Positions 26,274 through 34,832 of a stretch of 64,000 nt of DNA are shown piece after piece. This DNA is from Brevibacterium pigmentatum (lineage in GTDB: Bacteria; Actinomycetota; Actinomycetes; Actinomycetales; Brevibacteriaceae), in the NCBI RefSeq assembly GCF_011617465.1, contig NZ_CP050153.1, positions 3,782,001 to 3,846,000 on the forward strand. The letters are read 5' to 3'. Position 1 is the first letter of the stretch; each line of letters opens with the position of its first letter. The notes under the pieces are model-generated. The model had not been told where the DNA came from. It ran no database searches and saw only the letters and a program-made list of their open reading frames with translations. The translations under genes were made by a program, and so were the position numbers.

Positions 26274-27812
26274 ATGTCAGAAGGCCACGACAGACCCGCG
26301 CAGAAAGACAAGAAGCCGACCCGCAAGGAACGGCGTGCCATAAAGAAACAGAAGCGGTTTGAGGCCGATGACTGCATCGTCGTCGAAACGAAATCGATCC
26401 GCACCGCCATCGGCGGCACCACAGTCGGCAACTTCATGGAATGGTTCGACTTCGGCGTCTACGGCTACCTGGCCGTGACGATGACCTCCGTGTTCACCTC
26501 GGGTATGGACGAGCAGATGGGTCTGCTCGTGACCCTATTCGGCTTCGCCGTGTCCTTCCTCGTCCGCCCACTCGGCGGCATGGTGCTCGGCCCGCTGGGC
26601 GACAAGATCGGTCGGCAGAAGGTCCTGTTCTTCACGATGGCCACGATGGCCACCGCCACCGCCCTCATCGGCGTCCTGCCCACCTCGGCTCAGGTCGGCC
26701 TGTGGGTGATCATCCCCCTCTACCTGCTCAAGATGATCCAGGGATTCTCCACCGGCGGCGAGTACGCCGGCGCCACCACCTACGTCTCCGAATTCGCTCC
26801 AGACAAGTCCCGTGGCTACTGGGCCTCGTGGCTCGATGTCGGCTCCTACCTGGGCTTCGCCGCCGGTGCCGGAACCGTGGCGATCACGACCGTGATCAGC
26901 ACGTCCATCTACGGCGAAAACGCCATGCTCGACGGCGGTTGGAGGATCCCGTTCCTCCTCGCCATTCCGCTCGGCATCGTCGCCATCTGGTTCCGTCTGA
27001 AGATCCCGGAGACCCCGAGCTTCGAATCGAGCGAGGAAGCCGGCCGCGACATCAAGGTCAAGGACGACAAGTACGCCCGCCACGGCCTCATCGGTGTCAT
27101 CCGCCACTTCTGGAAAGAGATCCTCATCGGCATCGCCGTCGTCGCAGGATCCCAGACGGTCGGCTATGCGCTGACGAGCTTCATGCCCACCTATCTGGAG
27201 GAGACCGTCAAGGTCTCGAACGTCCAGGCAGCCGTGGCCACAATCCCGGTCCTTGTCGTCATGTCGCTGTGCCTGCCGCTCATCGGCAAGCTCTCCGACA
27301 AGATGGGACGCAAGTTCATCTTCCTCGCGGCCGCGATCATGACGATCATCCTCATCGTTCCCGCCTTCGCCGTCATGCAGATCGGTGAGATGTGGGCGGT
27401 GATGGTGGCCCTGTTCATGGTCGCCCTGCCCGCGGGGTTCTACATCGCCTGCCTGGCCTCGACGCTGCCGGCTCTGTTCCCGACCGCGTCGCGCTACGGT
27501 GCGATGGGCCTGACGTTCAACCTCGGCGTCTCCCTGTTCGGCGGCACCACGCCGCTGTTCGCCCAGGCTCTCATCGACATGACCGGCAATTCGTATATGC
27601 CCGCGTTCTACATCCTGTTCTTCTCGGTCGTCGCGCTCGTCGCCGTGCTGCTCATGAAGGAATCGGCGCACAAGCCGTTGCCGGGCTCGTTCCCGACGGT
27701 GAACACCCACGAAGAGGCCGAAGAACTGGCTCGCACTCAGACGGACAACCCGGATCTGGACATCGAGTCCATGCCGATCCTCGACGTCGACCCCGACAAG
27801 GCACCCGCCTGA
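26274..27812 (+). CDS. MFS transporter, metabolite:H+ symporter (ProP-like) family
   Basis: This 512-residue protein has 12 transmembrane helices after a very basic 45-residue N-terminal tail (KKPTRKERRAIKKQKR). The MHS signatures are present: GGTTVGNFMEWFDFGVYGYLA at helix 1, LGDKIGRQKVL in loop 2-3 and MIQGFSTGGEYAGATTYVSE at helix 5. ProP-type members take up proline, glycine betaine and ectoine. Its position next to a candidate betaine-degradation cluster fits that, but the strong terminator structure downstream separates it from those genes. Confidence 0.88.
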   Translation: MSEGHDRPAQKDKKPTRKERRAIKKQKRFEADDCIVVETKSIRTAIGGTTVGNFMEWFDFGVYGYLAVTMTSVFTSGMDEQMGLLVTLFGFAVSFLVRPLGGMVLGPLGDKIGRQKVLFFTMATMATATALIGVLPTSAQVGLWVIIPLYLLKMIQGFSTGGEYAGATTYVSEFAPDKSRGYWASWLDVGSYLGFAAGAGTVAITTVISTSIYGENAMLDGGWRIPFLLAIPLGIVAIWFRLKIPETPSFESSEEAGRDIKVKDDKYARHGLIGVIRHFWKEILIGIAVVAGSQTVGYALTSFMPTYLEETVKVSNVQAAVATIPVLVVMSLCLPLIGKLSDKMGRKFIFLAAAIMTIILIVPAFAVMQIGEMWAVMVALFMVALPAGFYIACLASTLPALFPTASRYGAMGLTFNLGVSLFGGTTPLFAQALIDMTGNSYMPAFYILFFSVVALVAVLLMKESAHKPLPGSFPTVNTHEEAEELARTQTDNPDLDIESMPILDVDPDKAPA

Positions 27813-27858
27813 TCGAAGTCGATACCTGATCGGCAGAGCTCGCCGATCGAATACATAA

Positions 27859-27895
27859 GACGCTGGGGCGTCCCGTTACGGGGCGGCCCAGCGTC
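27859..27895. terminator. Terminator hairpin after the MHS transporter
   Basis: GACGCTGGG (27859-27867) pairs perfectly with CCCAGCGTC (27887-27895). An inner stem CCCG/CGGG closes on a 3-base loop. It lies between convergent genes and ends near TCTT. Confidence 0.75.
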
Positions 27896-27917
27896 GTCTT
27901 GAACGACGTGTGCATGA

Positions 27918-27975
27918 GCGGGTTCAAGATTCATATGTGGTGATCTCCATCAGTGCGTATGAATCTTGAACCCGC
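27918..27975. repeat. Long perfect inverted repeat between convergent genes
   Basis: An 18-base arm at 27918-27935 (GCGGGTTCAAGATTCATA) is matched exactly by its reverse complement at 27958-27975, with a 22-base loop. It lies between the convergent MHS and GntR genes and probably ends transcription from the GntR side. Its TTCAAG/CTTGAA outer part resembles the palindromes at 55945 and 57137. Confidence 0.85.
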
Positions 27976-28007
27976 GGGTGATGACACGCCCCAGAACGTG
28001 GCGGAGG

Positions 28008-28721
28008 TCAGCCGTCGGCTTCGGCTGGGACGCGCTTGAAGAAGTAGAGGTTCGACGTGACGAGGTCGGCCACCTCGGCGGCCCGGCCCTCCTCGATGAG
28101 GTCGACGATGGCAGGCAGCTCGCGTGCGGAATCGAGTGCGATGGCCCCGATCTGATCCTCGCGCCGATAGAGGCGCGACTGATCGCGCAGGCGCAGGCTG
28201 ATCGCGGCGGCACGCCCGCCGAGGCCGTGCTCGAGCAGAGCCTCATGGAACCTGCGGTCCTGGGTATAGAACTCCGCGAATTCGCCGGCCACTGCCGCCG
28301 CCAGGGTCGCCTCGGCCAGGCCGCGCAGTCGGGCAACCGCGTCTGCCTTGGTCGTTGCTTCGCCTGCCGCGTCCGCACCTGCCCGCTGGTAACGTCCGAC
28401 GATGTCATCGCTGCCCGCCTCGGCCAGGTGGCGGACGGCCGGAACTGCGAGGAGGACGCGGATGGCGATGATCTCCTCGAGGTCCGCCTCGGTGATGGTG
28501 ACCAGACGGAAGCCGCGATTGGGCACGGCTTCGACGGTCCCCTCGGTCACGAGCGCCATCATCGCCTCACGGACGGGGCTGAGTGACATGCCGAGCTGCT
28601 TGGCCAGGCCGGCTGCCGAATAGATGCGATCCTCGGCGAGTTCGCCTGAGGTGATGGCGTCGCGGATGATGCCCAGTGCCTGCTCGCGCAGCGATTCGGC
28701 CTGCGGTCTCACTCGCTCCAT
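28008..28721 (-). CDS. GntR-family (FadR-type) regulator
   Basis: This 237-residue protein has an N-terminal GntR winged helix (SLREQALGIIRDAITSGEL, AGLAKQLGMSLSPVREAMMALVTEGTVEAVPNRGFRL) and an all-helical FCD ligand domain with metal-site histidines (RFHEALLEH region). The start at 28721 has GAGGAG closely upstream and matches the family N-terminus. It is divergent from the flavoenzyme gene at 28930. The palindrome at 28854-28867 in the gap is the probable operator. Confidence 0.9.
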   Translation of the reverse strand: MERVRPQAESLREQALGIIRDAITSGELAEDRIYSAAGLAKQLGMSLSPVREAMMALVTEGTVEAVPNRGFRLVTITEADLEEIIAIRVLLAVPAVRHLAEAGSDDIVGRYQRAGADAAGEATTKADAVARLRGLAEATLAAAVAGEFAEFYTQDRRFHEALLEHGLGGRAAAISLRLRDQSRLYRREDQIGAIALDSARELPAIVDLIEEGRAAEVADLVTSNLYFFKRVPAEADG

Positions 28722-28853
28722 CTCACACTCCTCTTCGAATCGCGGTCGGCAGCCCGACGGTTCACACCGCTTCCGGCGTATTTCTGCGGCGACGATCTGC
28801 TCGCCGACTATTGACAGCATAACCGTGAGATCGCACCATTGAAGCAAGTAGTC

Positions 28854-28867
28854 GGTAATCGATTACC
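28854..28867. promoter_or_regulatory. Candidate GntR operator
   Basis: The perfect 14-base palindrome GGTAATCGATTACC lies in the 208-base divergent gap, 63 bases before the flavoenzyme start. A TTGACA at 28811-28816 lies upstream. FadR-type regulators bind palindromes of this size. Confidence 0.55.
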
Positions 28868-28929
28868 CAACCGGACTCCCCCAGCGGAGCCGTTCCCACA
28901 GTGACGTTCCTGCAATGAAGGAGGAACCC

Positions 28930-31056
28930 ATGACTGCCGAACCCGTACCCGGCACACCCGCACCGACCACGCGCCCGACCGACACAGCGGCAGATCCGCT
29001 GCTCCAGCCCTTCGAGCTCGGCAGCCTCACGCTGCGCAATCGCATCGTCTCGACCTCGCATGAGCCCGCCTACACCGAGCTCGGCATGCCGAAGGACCGC
29101 TACCGGCTCTATCACCGGGAAAAGGCCCGCGGCGGTGTCGGTCTGACGATGATCGGCGGTTCGGCCATCGTGTCCAAGGACTCCCCCGCCGCGTTCGGCA
29201 ATATCGACCTGTCCACCGACGAGGTGGTTCCGTGGCTGTCCGCGATCGCCGGAGACTGCCACGACGAAGGCACGGCGATCATGATCCAGGCGACCCACTT
29301 GGGCCACCGGTCATCGAACTTCGCCGGCGACTGGCTGCCGCTGGTCTCGGCCTCTCGGACGCGGGAGGCGGCGCACCGGTCGTTCACGAAGGCGCTCGAG
29401 GACTTCGATATGGATCGCATCGTCGCGGACTTCGCGGCCGCTGCCGAACGCGTGGCCGCCGCCGGGTTCGACGGGCTCGAGGTCATGCACGCCGGGCACC
29501 TGCTCGACTCCTTCCTCGCCCCGTGGCTCAATGACCGCGACGACGAGTTCTCCGGCGAACTGGCCAATCTGATCAAGTTCCCGATGCGCATCATCGACGC
29601 GGTGCGCGCCTCAGTTCCGGACGACTTCGTCCTCGGCATCCGCATGGCCGTCGACGAACGCCGCGAGGACGGCATGGACGAAGCGAGGGCCACCGAGATC
29701 CTGCGGACCTACACCGATCACGGCATCGACTTCCTCAACCTCAATGTCGGAATGATCAACTCGGACCGCCAGCTCGCCGAGGCGATCCCCGGCATGGGCA
29801 CCCCCTCGGCGCCGTGGCTCGAAACCTGCCGCCGCATCCGCGAAGCCATCGACATCCCAGTCCTCCACGCCGCGCGCATCTCCGATGCCGCGACCGCCCG
29901 GTTCGCGATCGCCGACGGGTGCCTCGACCTCGTCGGAATGACCCGGGCACAGCTGGCCGATCCGCACCTCGCGCGCAAGGTCGCCGAAGGACGCGAGGAC
30001 GATATCCGACCCTGCGTGGGCGCCAACATGTGCCTCGACTCGATCTACACCTCCGGTTCGGCCACCTGCATCCACAATCCGGCCAGCGGTCGCGAGGCCG
30101 ATCTGCCGCAGGAGGTTCCCCGCGATGTCACGACCGGTCCCAAGCATGTCGTCATCATCGGCGCCGGTCCCGCCGGGCTCGAAGCTGCCCGTGTCGCCGC
30201 CGTGCGCGGGCACCGGGTGACCCTCATCGAGGCCGAGGACGCCCCCGGCGGGCAGGTCCGCCTCGCCGCCCGCTCGCAGCGCCGCCGCGACCTCATCGGC
30301 ATCATCGACTGGCGCGTCCAGCAGTGCAGGAAGCACGGCGTCGACCTGCGACTGAACACCTTCGCCGAGGCGGACGACATCCTCGGCCTCGACCCCGACG
30401 TCGTCATCGTCGCCACCGGAGGGGTCCCCGATGCCGGGCATCCCTTCCGGGAGCAGGGGCCCAGCTTCGACGTCTGGGACGTCATGGACGACCGGCTCAA
30501 GTCGAAGCAGCGGGTCCTCGTCTTCGACGACCATGGGTTCTATCCGGCCCTCGACGCCGTCGAACGCTTGGCGCGGGCCGGTCAGCAGGTCACTTACGTC
30601 AGCCCCGAACGCACGATCGGCATCGACGTGGGGTCGATGAACTCCCCTGCCTACCTCCAGGTGTTCTCCGAATTCGGAGTCGAGGTCCGCCTCGGCGAGC
30701 GACTCACGCAGAAGCCGCGGATCGAGGGGAAGGAGATCGTGGCGATGCTGCGCAACGAGTACTCGGATCGGGAGACGGAGATCGTCTCCGATGCGGTGGT
30801 CGTCGATTTCGGGACAACACCCAATGACGAGATCTATGTCGAGCTCAAGTCGCAGTCAACGAACCACGGGGCGACGGATCTTGAGGCGTGGGTGCGGGGA
30901 CGGCCGCAGCCGCATTCCAGAGCCGGCTCGGATCCCGGGTCCACCGGCACCGAGGCGGGGCCGAGGTTTTCGCTGTATCGGATCGGTGATGCCGTCGCCT
31001 CACGCAATGTGCATGCGGCGGTGCTGGAAGGACTGAGAGTGGGAATGGGTCTGTGA
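28930..31056 (+). CDS. DgcA/StcD-like NADH:flavin oxidoreductase (N-demethylating)
   Basis: This 708-residue trimethylamine-dehydrogenase-type flavoenzyme has an Old-Yellow-Enzyme TIM barrel at residues ~25-355 (FMN), an iron-sulfur motif at 362-380, and a C-terminal FAD/NAD Rossmann module (VVIIGAGPAGLEAA at 408). Close relatives include DgcA (dimethylglycine) and StcD (N-methylproline), which remove N-methyl groups. The cluster motif reads C362, A365, C368, C380, so one of the four cysteines of the TMADH pattern is alanine. ATG 28930 follows AAGGAGGA at ideal distance; an earlier ATG at 28915 overlaps that site. It overlaps the epimerase gene by GTGA. Confidence 0.82.
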   Translation: MTAEPVPGTPAPTTRPTDTAADPLLQPFELGSLTLRNRIVSTSHEPAYTELGMPKDRYRLYHREKARGGVGLTMIGGSAIVSKDSPAAFGNIDLSTDEVVPWLSAIAGDCHDEGTAIMIQATHLGHRSSNFAGDWLPLVSASRTREAAHRSFTKALEDFDMDRIVADFAAAAERVAAAGFDGLEVMHAGHLLDSFLAPWLNDRDDEFSGELANLIKFPMRIIDAVRASVPDDFVLGIRMAVDERREDGMDEARATEILRTYTDHGIDFLNLNVGMINSDRQLAEAIPGMGTPSAPWLETCRRIREAIDIPVLHAARISDAATARFAIADGCLDLVGMTRAQLADPHLARKVAEGREDDIRPCVGANMCLDSIYTSGSATCIHNPASGREADLPQEVPRDVTTGPKHVVIIGAGPAGLEAARVAAVRGHRVTLIEAEDAPGGQVRLAARSQRRRDLIGIIDWRVQQCRKHGVDLRLNTFAEADDILGLDPDVVIVATGGVPDAGHPFREQGPSFDVWDVMDDRLKSKQRVLVFDDHGFYPALDAVERLARAGQQVTYVSPERTIGIDVGSMNSPAYLQVFSEFGVEVRLGERLTQKPRIEGKEIVAMLRNEYSDRETEIVSDAVVVDFGTTPNDEIYVELKSQSTNHGATDLEAWVRGRPQPHSRAGSDPGSTGTEAGPRFSLYRIGDAVASRNVHAAVLEGLRVGMGL

Positions 31057-32069
31057 ACACGATCTGCACCAGCGTCGATTTCCACACGGCCGGCGAACCG
31101 TTCCGGATCGTCGCCGACCCTCCTGTCGAGATTCCCGGCGCGAGCGTGGCGCAGCGGCGGGCGCTGGCGGTGCCGGGCTCGGAGCTCGACGATCTGCGCA
31201 GGCTGCTGTGCTTCGAACCGCGCGGACATGCGGATATGTACGGCGGCTTCATCACCCCACCCGATGATGGCGGAGCCGATTTCGGGGTGCTGTTCTGGCA
31301 CAAGGACGGCTTCTCCACCGCCTGCGGTCACGGGACGATGGCGCTGGGGGCCTGGGCGGTGTCCTCCAGGATCGTTGCAGCCGATCCGTCTGGGACCACC
31401 GAAGTCACGATCGACGTTCCCTCGGGTCGGGTGCGGGCACAGGTGCACACGGATGCCGAGGGCAGGGCCACCTCGGTGGACTTCGTCAATGTGCCCAGCC
31501 GTCTTGTCGCCTCGCGGATCACGGTGTCCACGAGCCGCGGCCCGATCTCGGCCGACCTCGCGTGGGGCGGGGCGATCTATGCCCTCGTCGATGCGGCTGA
31601 CCTCGGCGCACCCAGCCTGGAGGTCGTGCCCGAGAATCTCACCGCTCTGATCTCTCTGGGTCGAGAGGTCAAGGCAGGTCTCGCCGATCACCCGGACACG
31701 GTCCACCCCGAGGATGAGCGTCTCTCCGGGGTGTACGGCACGATCTTCGTCGACCGGTTCGGCGCTCTGCCCAGCGGCGAACTGCACCAGCGCAATGTCA
31801 CGATCTTCGCCGATGGCCAAGTGGACCGCTCGCCCTGCGGGTCGGGAACGGCGGCTCGAGTCGCCGCTCTCCACGCCAAGGGTGAGCTCCGATCAAGGCA
31901 GAGCCTGGTCCACGAGTCGATCGTGGGCACGCGACTTCGGGCGAAGGTCCTCGAAGAGACCGCCGGCGGCGTCATCCCGGTCGTCACCGGCAGCGCCCAC
32001 CGGGTGGCCACCTCGACGTTCGAGGTCGACCCGCTCGATGACCTTGTGCCCGGGTTCGTGCTGCGGTGA
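31053..32069 (+). CDS. Proline racemase / 4-hydroxyproline epimerase family protein
   Basis: This 338-residue protein of the proline-racemase fold keeps both catalytic cysteines: Cys91 in STACGHGTMALGAW and Cys262 in DRSPCGSGTAARV. Keeping both argues for a racemase or epimerase (proline or 4-hydroxyproline 2-epimerase) and against trans-3-hydroxyproline dehydratase, which lacks them. It starts at GTG overlapping the stop of the N-demethylase gene, so the two form an operon. That pairing suggests an imino acid released from its N-methyl form is the next substrate. Confidence 0.86.
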   Translation: MNTICTSVDFHTAGEPFRIVADPPVEIPGASVAQRRALAVPGSELDDLRRLLCFEPRGHADMYGGFITPPDDGGADFGVLFWHKDGFSTACGHGTMALGAWAVSSRIVAADPSGTTEVTIDVPSGRVRAQVHTDAEGRATSVDFVNVPSRLVASRITVSTSRGPISADLAWGGAIYALVDAADLGAPSLEVVPENLTALISLGREVKAGLADHPDTVHPEDERLSGVYGTIFVDRFGALPSGELHQRNVTIFADGQVDRSPCGSGTAARVAALHAKGELRSRQSLVHESIVGTRLRAKVLEETAGGVIPVVTGSAHRVATSTFEVDPLDDLVPGFVLR

Positions 32070-32106
32070 GTTCCGGTTCTTCCTCGATCAGTACTTGAGG
32101 AGGAGA

Positions 32107-33081
32107 TCAGTGTTCGAGGATGATTTTTCCGCTCGTCGCCCGGGATTCGAGCGCCGTGAATGCGGCGGCCACCTCGGTGAGGGGGAACCGGTCTCCGATG
32201 TGGACGGTGAGGTCTCCGCTGCGGATCCATTCGAAGATCTCGTCGGTGCGTGAGCGCAGCTCCTCAGGCGTCCTGACGTGGTCGACGACGGTCGGCCGAG
32301 TGAGAAAGAGGGACCCGGAAGCGCTGAGCGTGTTGACGTCGACGGCCGGGACGGGGCCGCTGGCATTGCCGACGACAACGAGGGTGCCGCGGGTGCGCAG
32401 AGCCTTGAGATCGCCGTCGAACGTTGTTGCGCCGACGCCGTCGAAGATCACCGAGGCGCCTTCTCCGTCTGAGACCTCCCGGACCTTCTCCGCGAAGTCG
32501 TCGTAGCCGAAGACGTGGGCGGCACCATTGGCTCGGGCGATCTCGGCCTTCTCTTCGGTCGAGGTCGTGCCGATCACGGTGGCGCCCTTGACGGCTGCGA
32601 TCTGCGTGAGCATCTGACCGAGCCCGCCTGCCGCGGCGTGGATGACGACGACATCGCCGGCCGAGATGGGGAAGGTGCTCGTGGTCAGGTAGTGGGCAGT
32701 GATGCCCTGCATGAGAGCGGCAGCAGCGGTCTCGTCGTCGATGTCGTCCGGCAGCGGCACGGCCTTGTCCGCCCGGACGAGGGCAGTGGACGAGAAGCTG
32801 CCCTGTCCGCCGGTCATCCAGCCGACGCGATCGCCGACGGAGAAGCCGTCGACTCCGGCACCCACGGCGGTGACCGTGCCGACTCCTTCGACACCGGGGG
32901 CGAACGGCGCTGTGACCGGCGTTCCTCCGCGGCGTTGGACGACGTCGATGAAGTTCACCCCGGCCAGGTTCAGGCTGACCTGCAGCTGCCCGTCGGCCGG
33001 AGCAGAGGGTGTTGCCGACGCGTCGTCGGTGACCACGTACTTCTCGGGTCCTCCGTGTTCGTTGACGATGATCGACGTCAT
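32107..33081 (-). CDS. Zinc-independent quinone oxidoreductase (MDR family)
   Basis: This 324-residue protein has the GroES-like half (AGVNFIDVVQRRGG, GVEGVGTVTAVGAGVDGFSVGDRV) and a Rossmann NADPH fold (VVIHAAAGGLGQMLTQIA at ~147). Zinc-ligand residues are absent, as in QorA. These enzymes reduce quinones or enals. The start at 33081 has GAGGAGG 5 bases upstream. It is divergent from a TetR gene, with a palindromic operator between, so it is probably induced by electrophiles through that regulator. Confidence 0.9.
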   Translation of the reverse strand: MTSIIVNEHGGPEKYVVTDDASATPSAPADGQLQVSLNLAGVNFIDVVQRRGGTPVTAPFAPGVEGVGTVTAVGAGVDGFSVGDRVGWMTGGQGSFSSTALVRADKAVPLPDDIDDETAAAALMQGITAHYLTTSTFPISAGDVVVIHAAAGGLGQMLTQIAAVKGATVIGTTSTEEKAEIARANGAAHVFGYDDFAEKVREVSDGEGASVIFDGVGATTFDGDLKALRTRGTLVVVGNASGPVPAVDVNTLSASGSLFLTRPTVVDHVRTPEELRSRTDEIFEWIRSGDLTVHIGDRFPLTEVAAAFTALESRATSGKIILEH

Positions 33082-33109
33082 TGCTGCCTCCTCGAAGTCG
33101 GATTCGATC

Positions 33110-33123
33110 CGGACTATAGTCCG
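33110..33123. promoter_or_regulatory. Candidate TetR operator
   Basis: The perfect 14-base palindrome CGGACTATAGTCCG lies 29 bases before the oxidoreductase start and 3 bases before the TetR ATG. A repressor bound here would cover both starts. Confidence 0.65.
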
Positions 33124-33126
33124 TAT

Positions 33127-33801
33127 ATGGACGACATTAACGGACCGCAGTCCGGTTATGGAAGAGGGAACGAGAAGTTTCTCCCTCTGGTCGCCTCGCA
33201 GGCTCCTCTCCGCGCCGATGCACAGCGCAATCGGAGGAAGATCCTCGATGCCGCGGCTGCCCTCCTGACCGACAGGGGAGTCGACGGACTGACGATGGAT
33301 GAGCTGGCCCGGCGGGCCGGAGTCGGCAAGGGCACTCTCTACCGCAATTTCACCGACAAGCCCGGCATCGCCTCAGCTCTGCTCGACGACCGGGTCCGGG
33401 ACATGCACGCTCGCATGCTCCAGGGTCCGCCGCCCTTGGGTCCGGGGGCTCCGGGAGGCGAGCGCCTCGGCGCCTTCGTCGATGCGTACCTGCGTCACAT
33501 CGCCGGCAACCTCGACCTCGTCCTCCTCACCGAGAGCAGCTCACCGAAGGGTCGTTTCGACCGACAGAGCTACCCGTTCTGGCGGCGCCACGTGGAGATC
33601 CTCATTGCCGAGATGTGGACGACCGGGACGCTCGAACGCTCAGACGCGAACCCCTCCGATCCGATCGCCACCCGCGCCGAGGCGGTCATGGCGGTTCTGT
33701 CCGCAGCCCAGCTCGATCAATGGCTGAACAGACAGGGCCATTCGCTCGACGAGCTCATTCCGCAGATCCAGACGATCGCCACCGCCATCGCCGCTCGGTA
33801 G
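33127..33801 (+). CDS. TetR-family repressor
   Basis: This 224-residue protein has a TetR helix-turn-helix at about residues 38-85 (ILDAAAALLTDRGVDGLTMDELARRAGVGKGTLYRNFTDK) and a C-terminal ligand domain. The ATG at 33127 has no ribosome site and follows the operator directly, so the mRNA may be leaderless. It likely represses itself and the divergent quinone oxidoreductase. Confidence 0.88.
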   Translation: MDDINGPQSGYGRGNEKFLPLVASQAPLRADAQRNRRKILDAAAALLTDRGVDGLTMDELARRAGVGKGTLYRNFTDKPGIASALLDDRVRDMHARMLQGPPPLGPGAPGGERLGAFVDAYLRHIAGNLDLVLLTESSSPKGRFDRQSYPFWRRHVEILIAEMWTTGTLERSDANPSDPIATRAEAVMAVLSAAQLDQWLNRQGHSLDELIPQIQTIATAIAAR

Positions 33802-33836
33802 GGACCGACACGCCGCGTCCCGGACCACCGCGACAA

Positions 33837-33846
33837 GCAATATTGC
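33837..33846. promoter_or_regulatory. Palindrome before the peptide ABC operon
   Basis: GCAATATTGC is a perfect 10-base palindrome 47 bases before the permease gene. Its GCAATA half-site matches the 15-base palindrome TGCAATACTATTGCA at the LysR gene (41702-41716), hinting at shared control. Confidence 0.35.
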
Positions 33847-33893
33847 GAATAGAATGACAGGTGTAATCCAGGTCACACTGCGAAGGGGTGGGT

Positions 33894-34832
33894 GTGGGCA
33901 AGTACATCCTCCGGCGTGTGCTGCTGATGATTCCGATCGTCCTCGGCGTCGCCACGCTGTCCTTCATCCTCATGAAGCTGGCTCCCGGCGATCCCGCAGC
34001 CGCATACCTCGGCGATAAAGCCACTCCGGAGAACGTCGCTCAGCTTCGTCAGGCCTGGGGCCTGAACGAACCGATGATCATCCAGTACTTCCAGTTCCTC
34101 GCAGGCCTCCTCGTCGGTGACTTCGGACAGTCATTCATCTTCCAGACCTCCGTCCTCGAGCTGCTGAAGCTGCGGATGCCGGCGACCCTGCTGCTCATGC
34201 TCGTGTCCTTGGTGTTCGCTGTCGTCATCTCCGTCCCGCTGTCGCTGTGGGTGGCCGCGAAGAGATCGGCCGCCTCGGCGATCGTGTCCAGGGTCTTCGC
34301 CGCCACCGTCCAAGGCATGCCGGCGTTCTTCGTCGGCACCCTGCTCATCCTCGTCCTCGGCGTGAACCTCGGAGTCTTCCCAGTCGGCGGCTACGGCAGC
34401 AACTTCGGTGAGCACGTCTACTCCCTCGTTCTGCCCGGCCTCGCCGTCGCTCTGACGATCTGCCCCGTACTCATCCGCAGCCTCACAGCGGCACTGAACG
34501 ATTCGATGTCGGCCGAATACACGAACTTCGCCCTGTCGAAGGGCCTGAGCAGGAAGCGGACAGTCTTCGACTATGCCTTCCGCAATGCCGGAATCACGGG
34601 GGTCTCGATCCTCGGCATCCAGGTCGGCCACCTCGTCGGCGGTGCCCTCGTCGTCGAGAACGTCTTCGCGATCCCCGGCGTCGGCTCACTCCTCATGGAA
34701 GCCGTCCTCGCCCGTGACTACGACGTCGTGCAGGCATTGACCGTGATCTTCGGTGTCCTCGTCGTCCTCGTCTACCTGCTCACCGACATCGTCTACAGCA
34801 TCGTCGATCCACGCGTGCGGTTGGGGGCATGA
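33894..34832 (+). CDS. ABC transporter permease, DppB/OppB type
   Basis: This 312-residue membrane protein opens YILRRVLLMIPIVLGVATLSFILMKLAPGDPA. The OppB N-terminal domain LRQAWGLNEPMIIQYFQFL and the inner-membrane EAA loop (ALNDSMSAEYTNFALSKGLSRKRTVFDYAFRNA) follow, with six helices. The GTG at 33894 is about 5 bases downstream of GAAGGGG and preferred over the GTG at 33888, which overlaps that site. It is the first gene of a five-gene oligopeptide-type importer. Confidence 0.92.
   Translation: MGKYILRRVLLMIPIVLGVATLSFILMKLAPGDPAAAYLGDKATPENVAQLRQAWGLNEPMIIQYFQFLAGLLVGDFGQSFIFQTSVLELLKLRMPATLLLMLVSLVFAVVISVPLSLWVAAKRSAASAIVSRVFAATVQGMPAFFVGTLLILVLGVNLGVFPVGGYGSNFGEHVYSLVLPGLAVALTICPVLIRSLTAALNDSMSAEYTNFALSKGLSRKRTVFDYAFRNAGITGVSILGIQVGHLVGGALVVENVFAIPGVGSLLMEAVLARDYDVVQALTVIFGVLVVLVYLLTDIVYSIVDPRVRLGA

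Noticed and set aside
26535..27710. Long minus-strand frame opposite the MHS transporter
   Set aside because: Product is Asp/Glu/His/Arg-rich shadow translation of a transmembrane gene; no start site or family.
31053..32069. Trans-3-hydroxy-L-proline dehydratase
   Set aside because: Both catalytic cysteines are kept (Cys91, Cys262), which is the racemase/epimerase pattern.
32515..33126. Upstream extension of the TetR frame
   Set aside because: It is antisense to the quinone oxidoreductase and has no TetR-like content before 33127.
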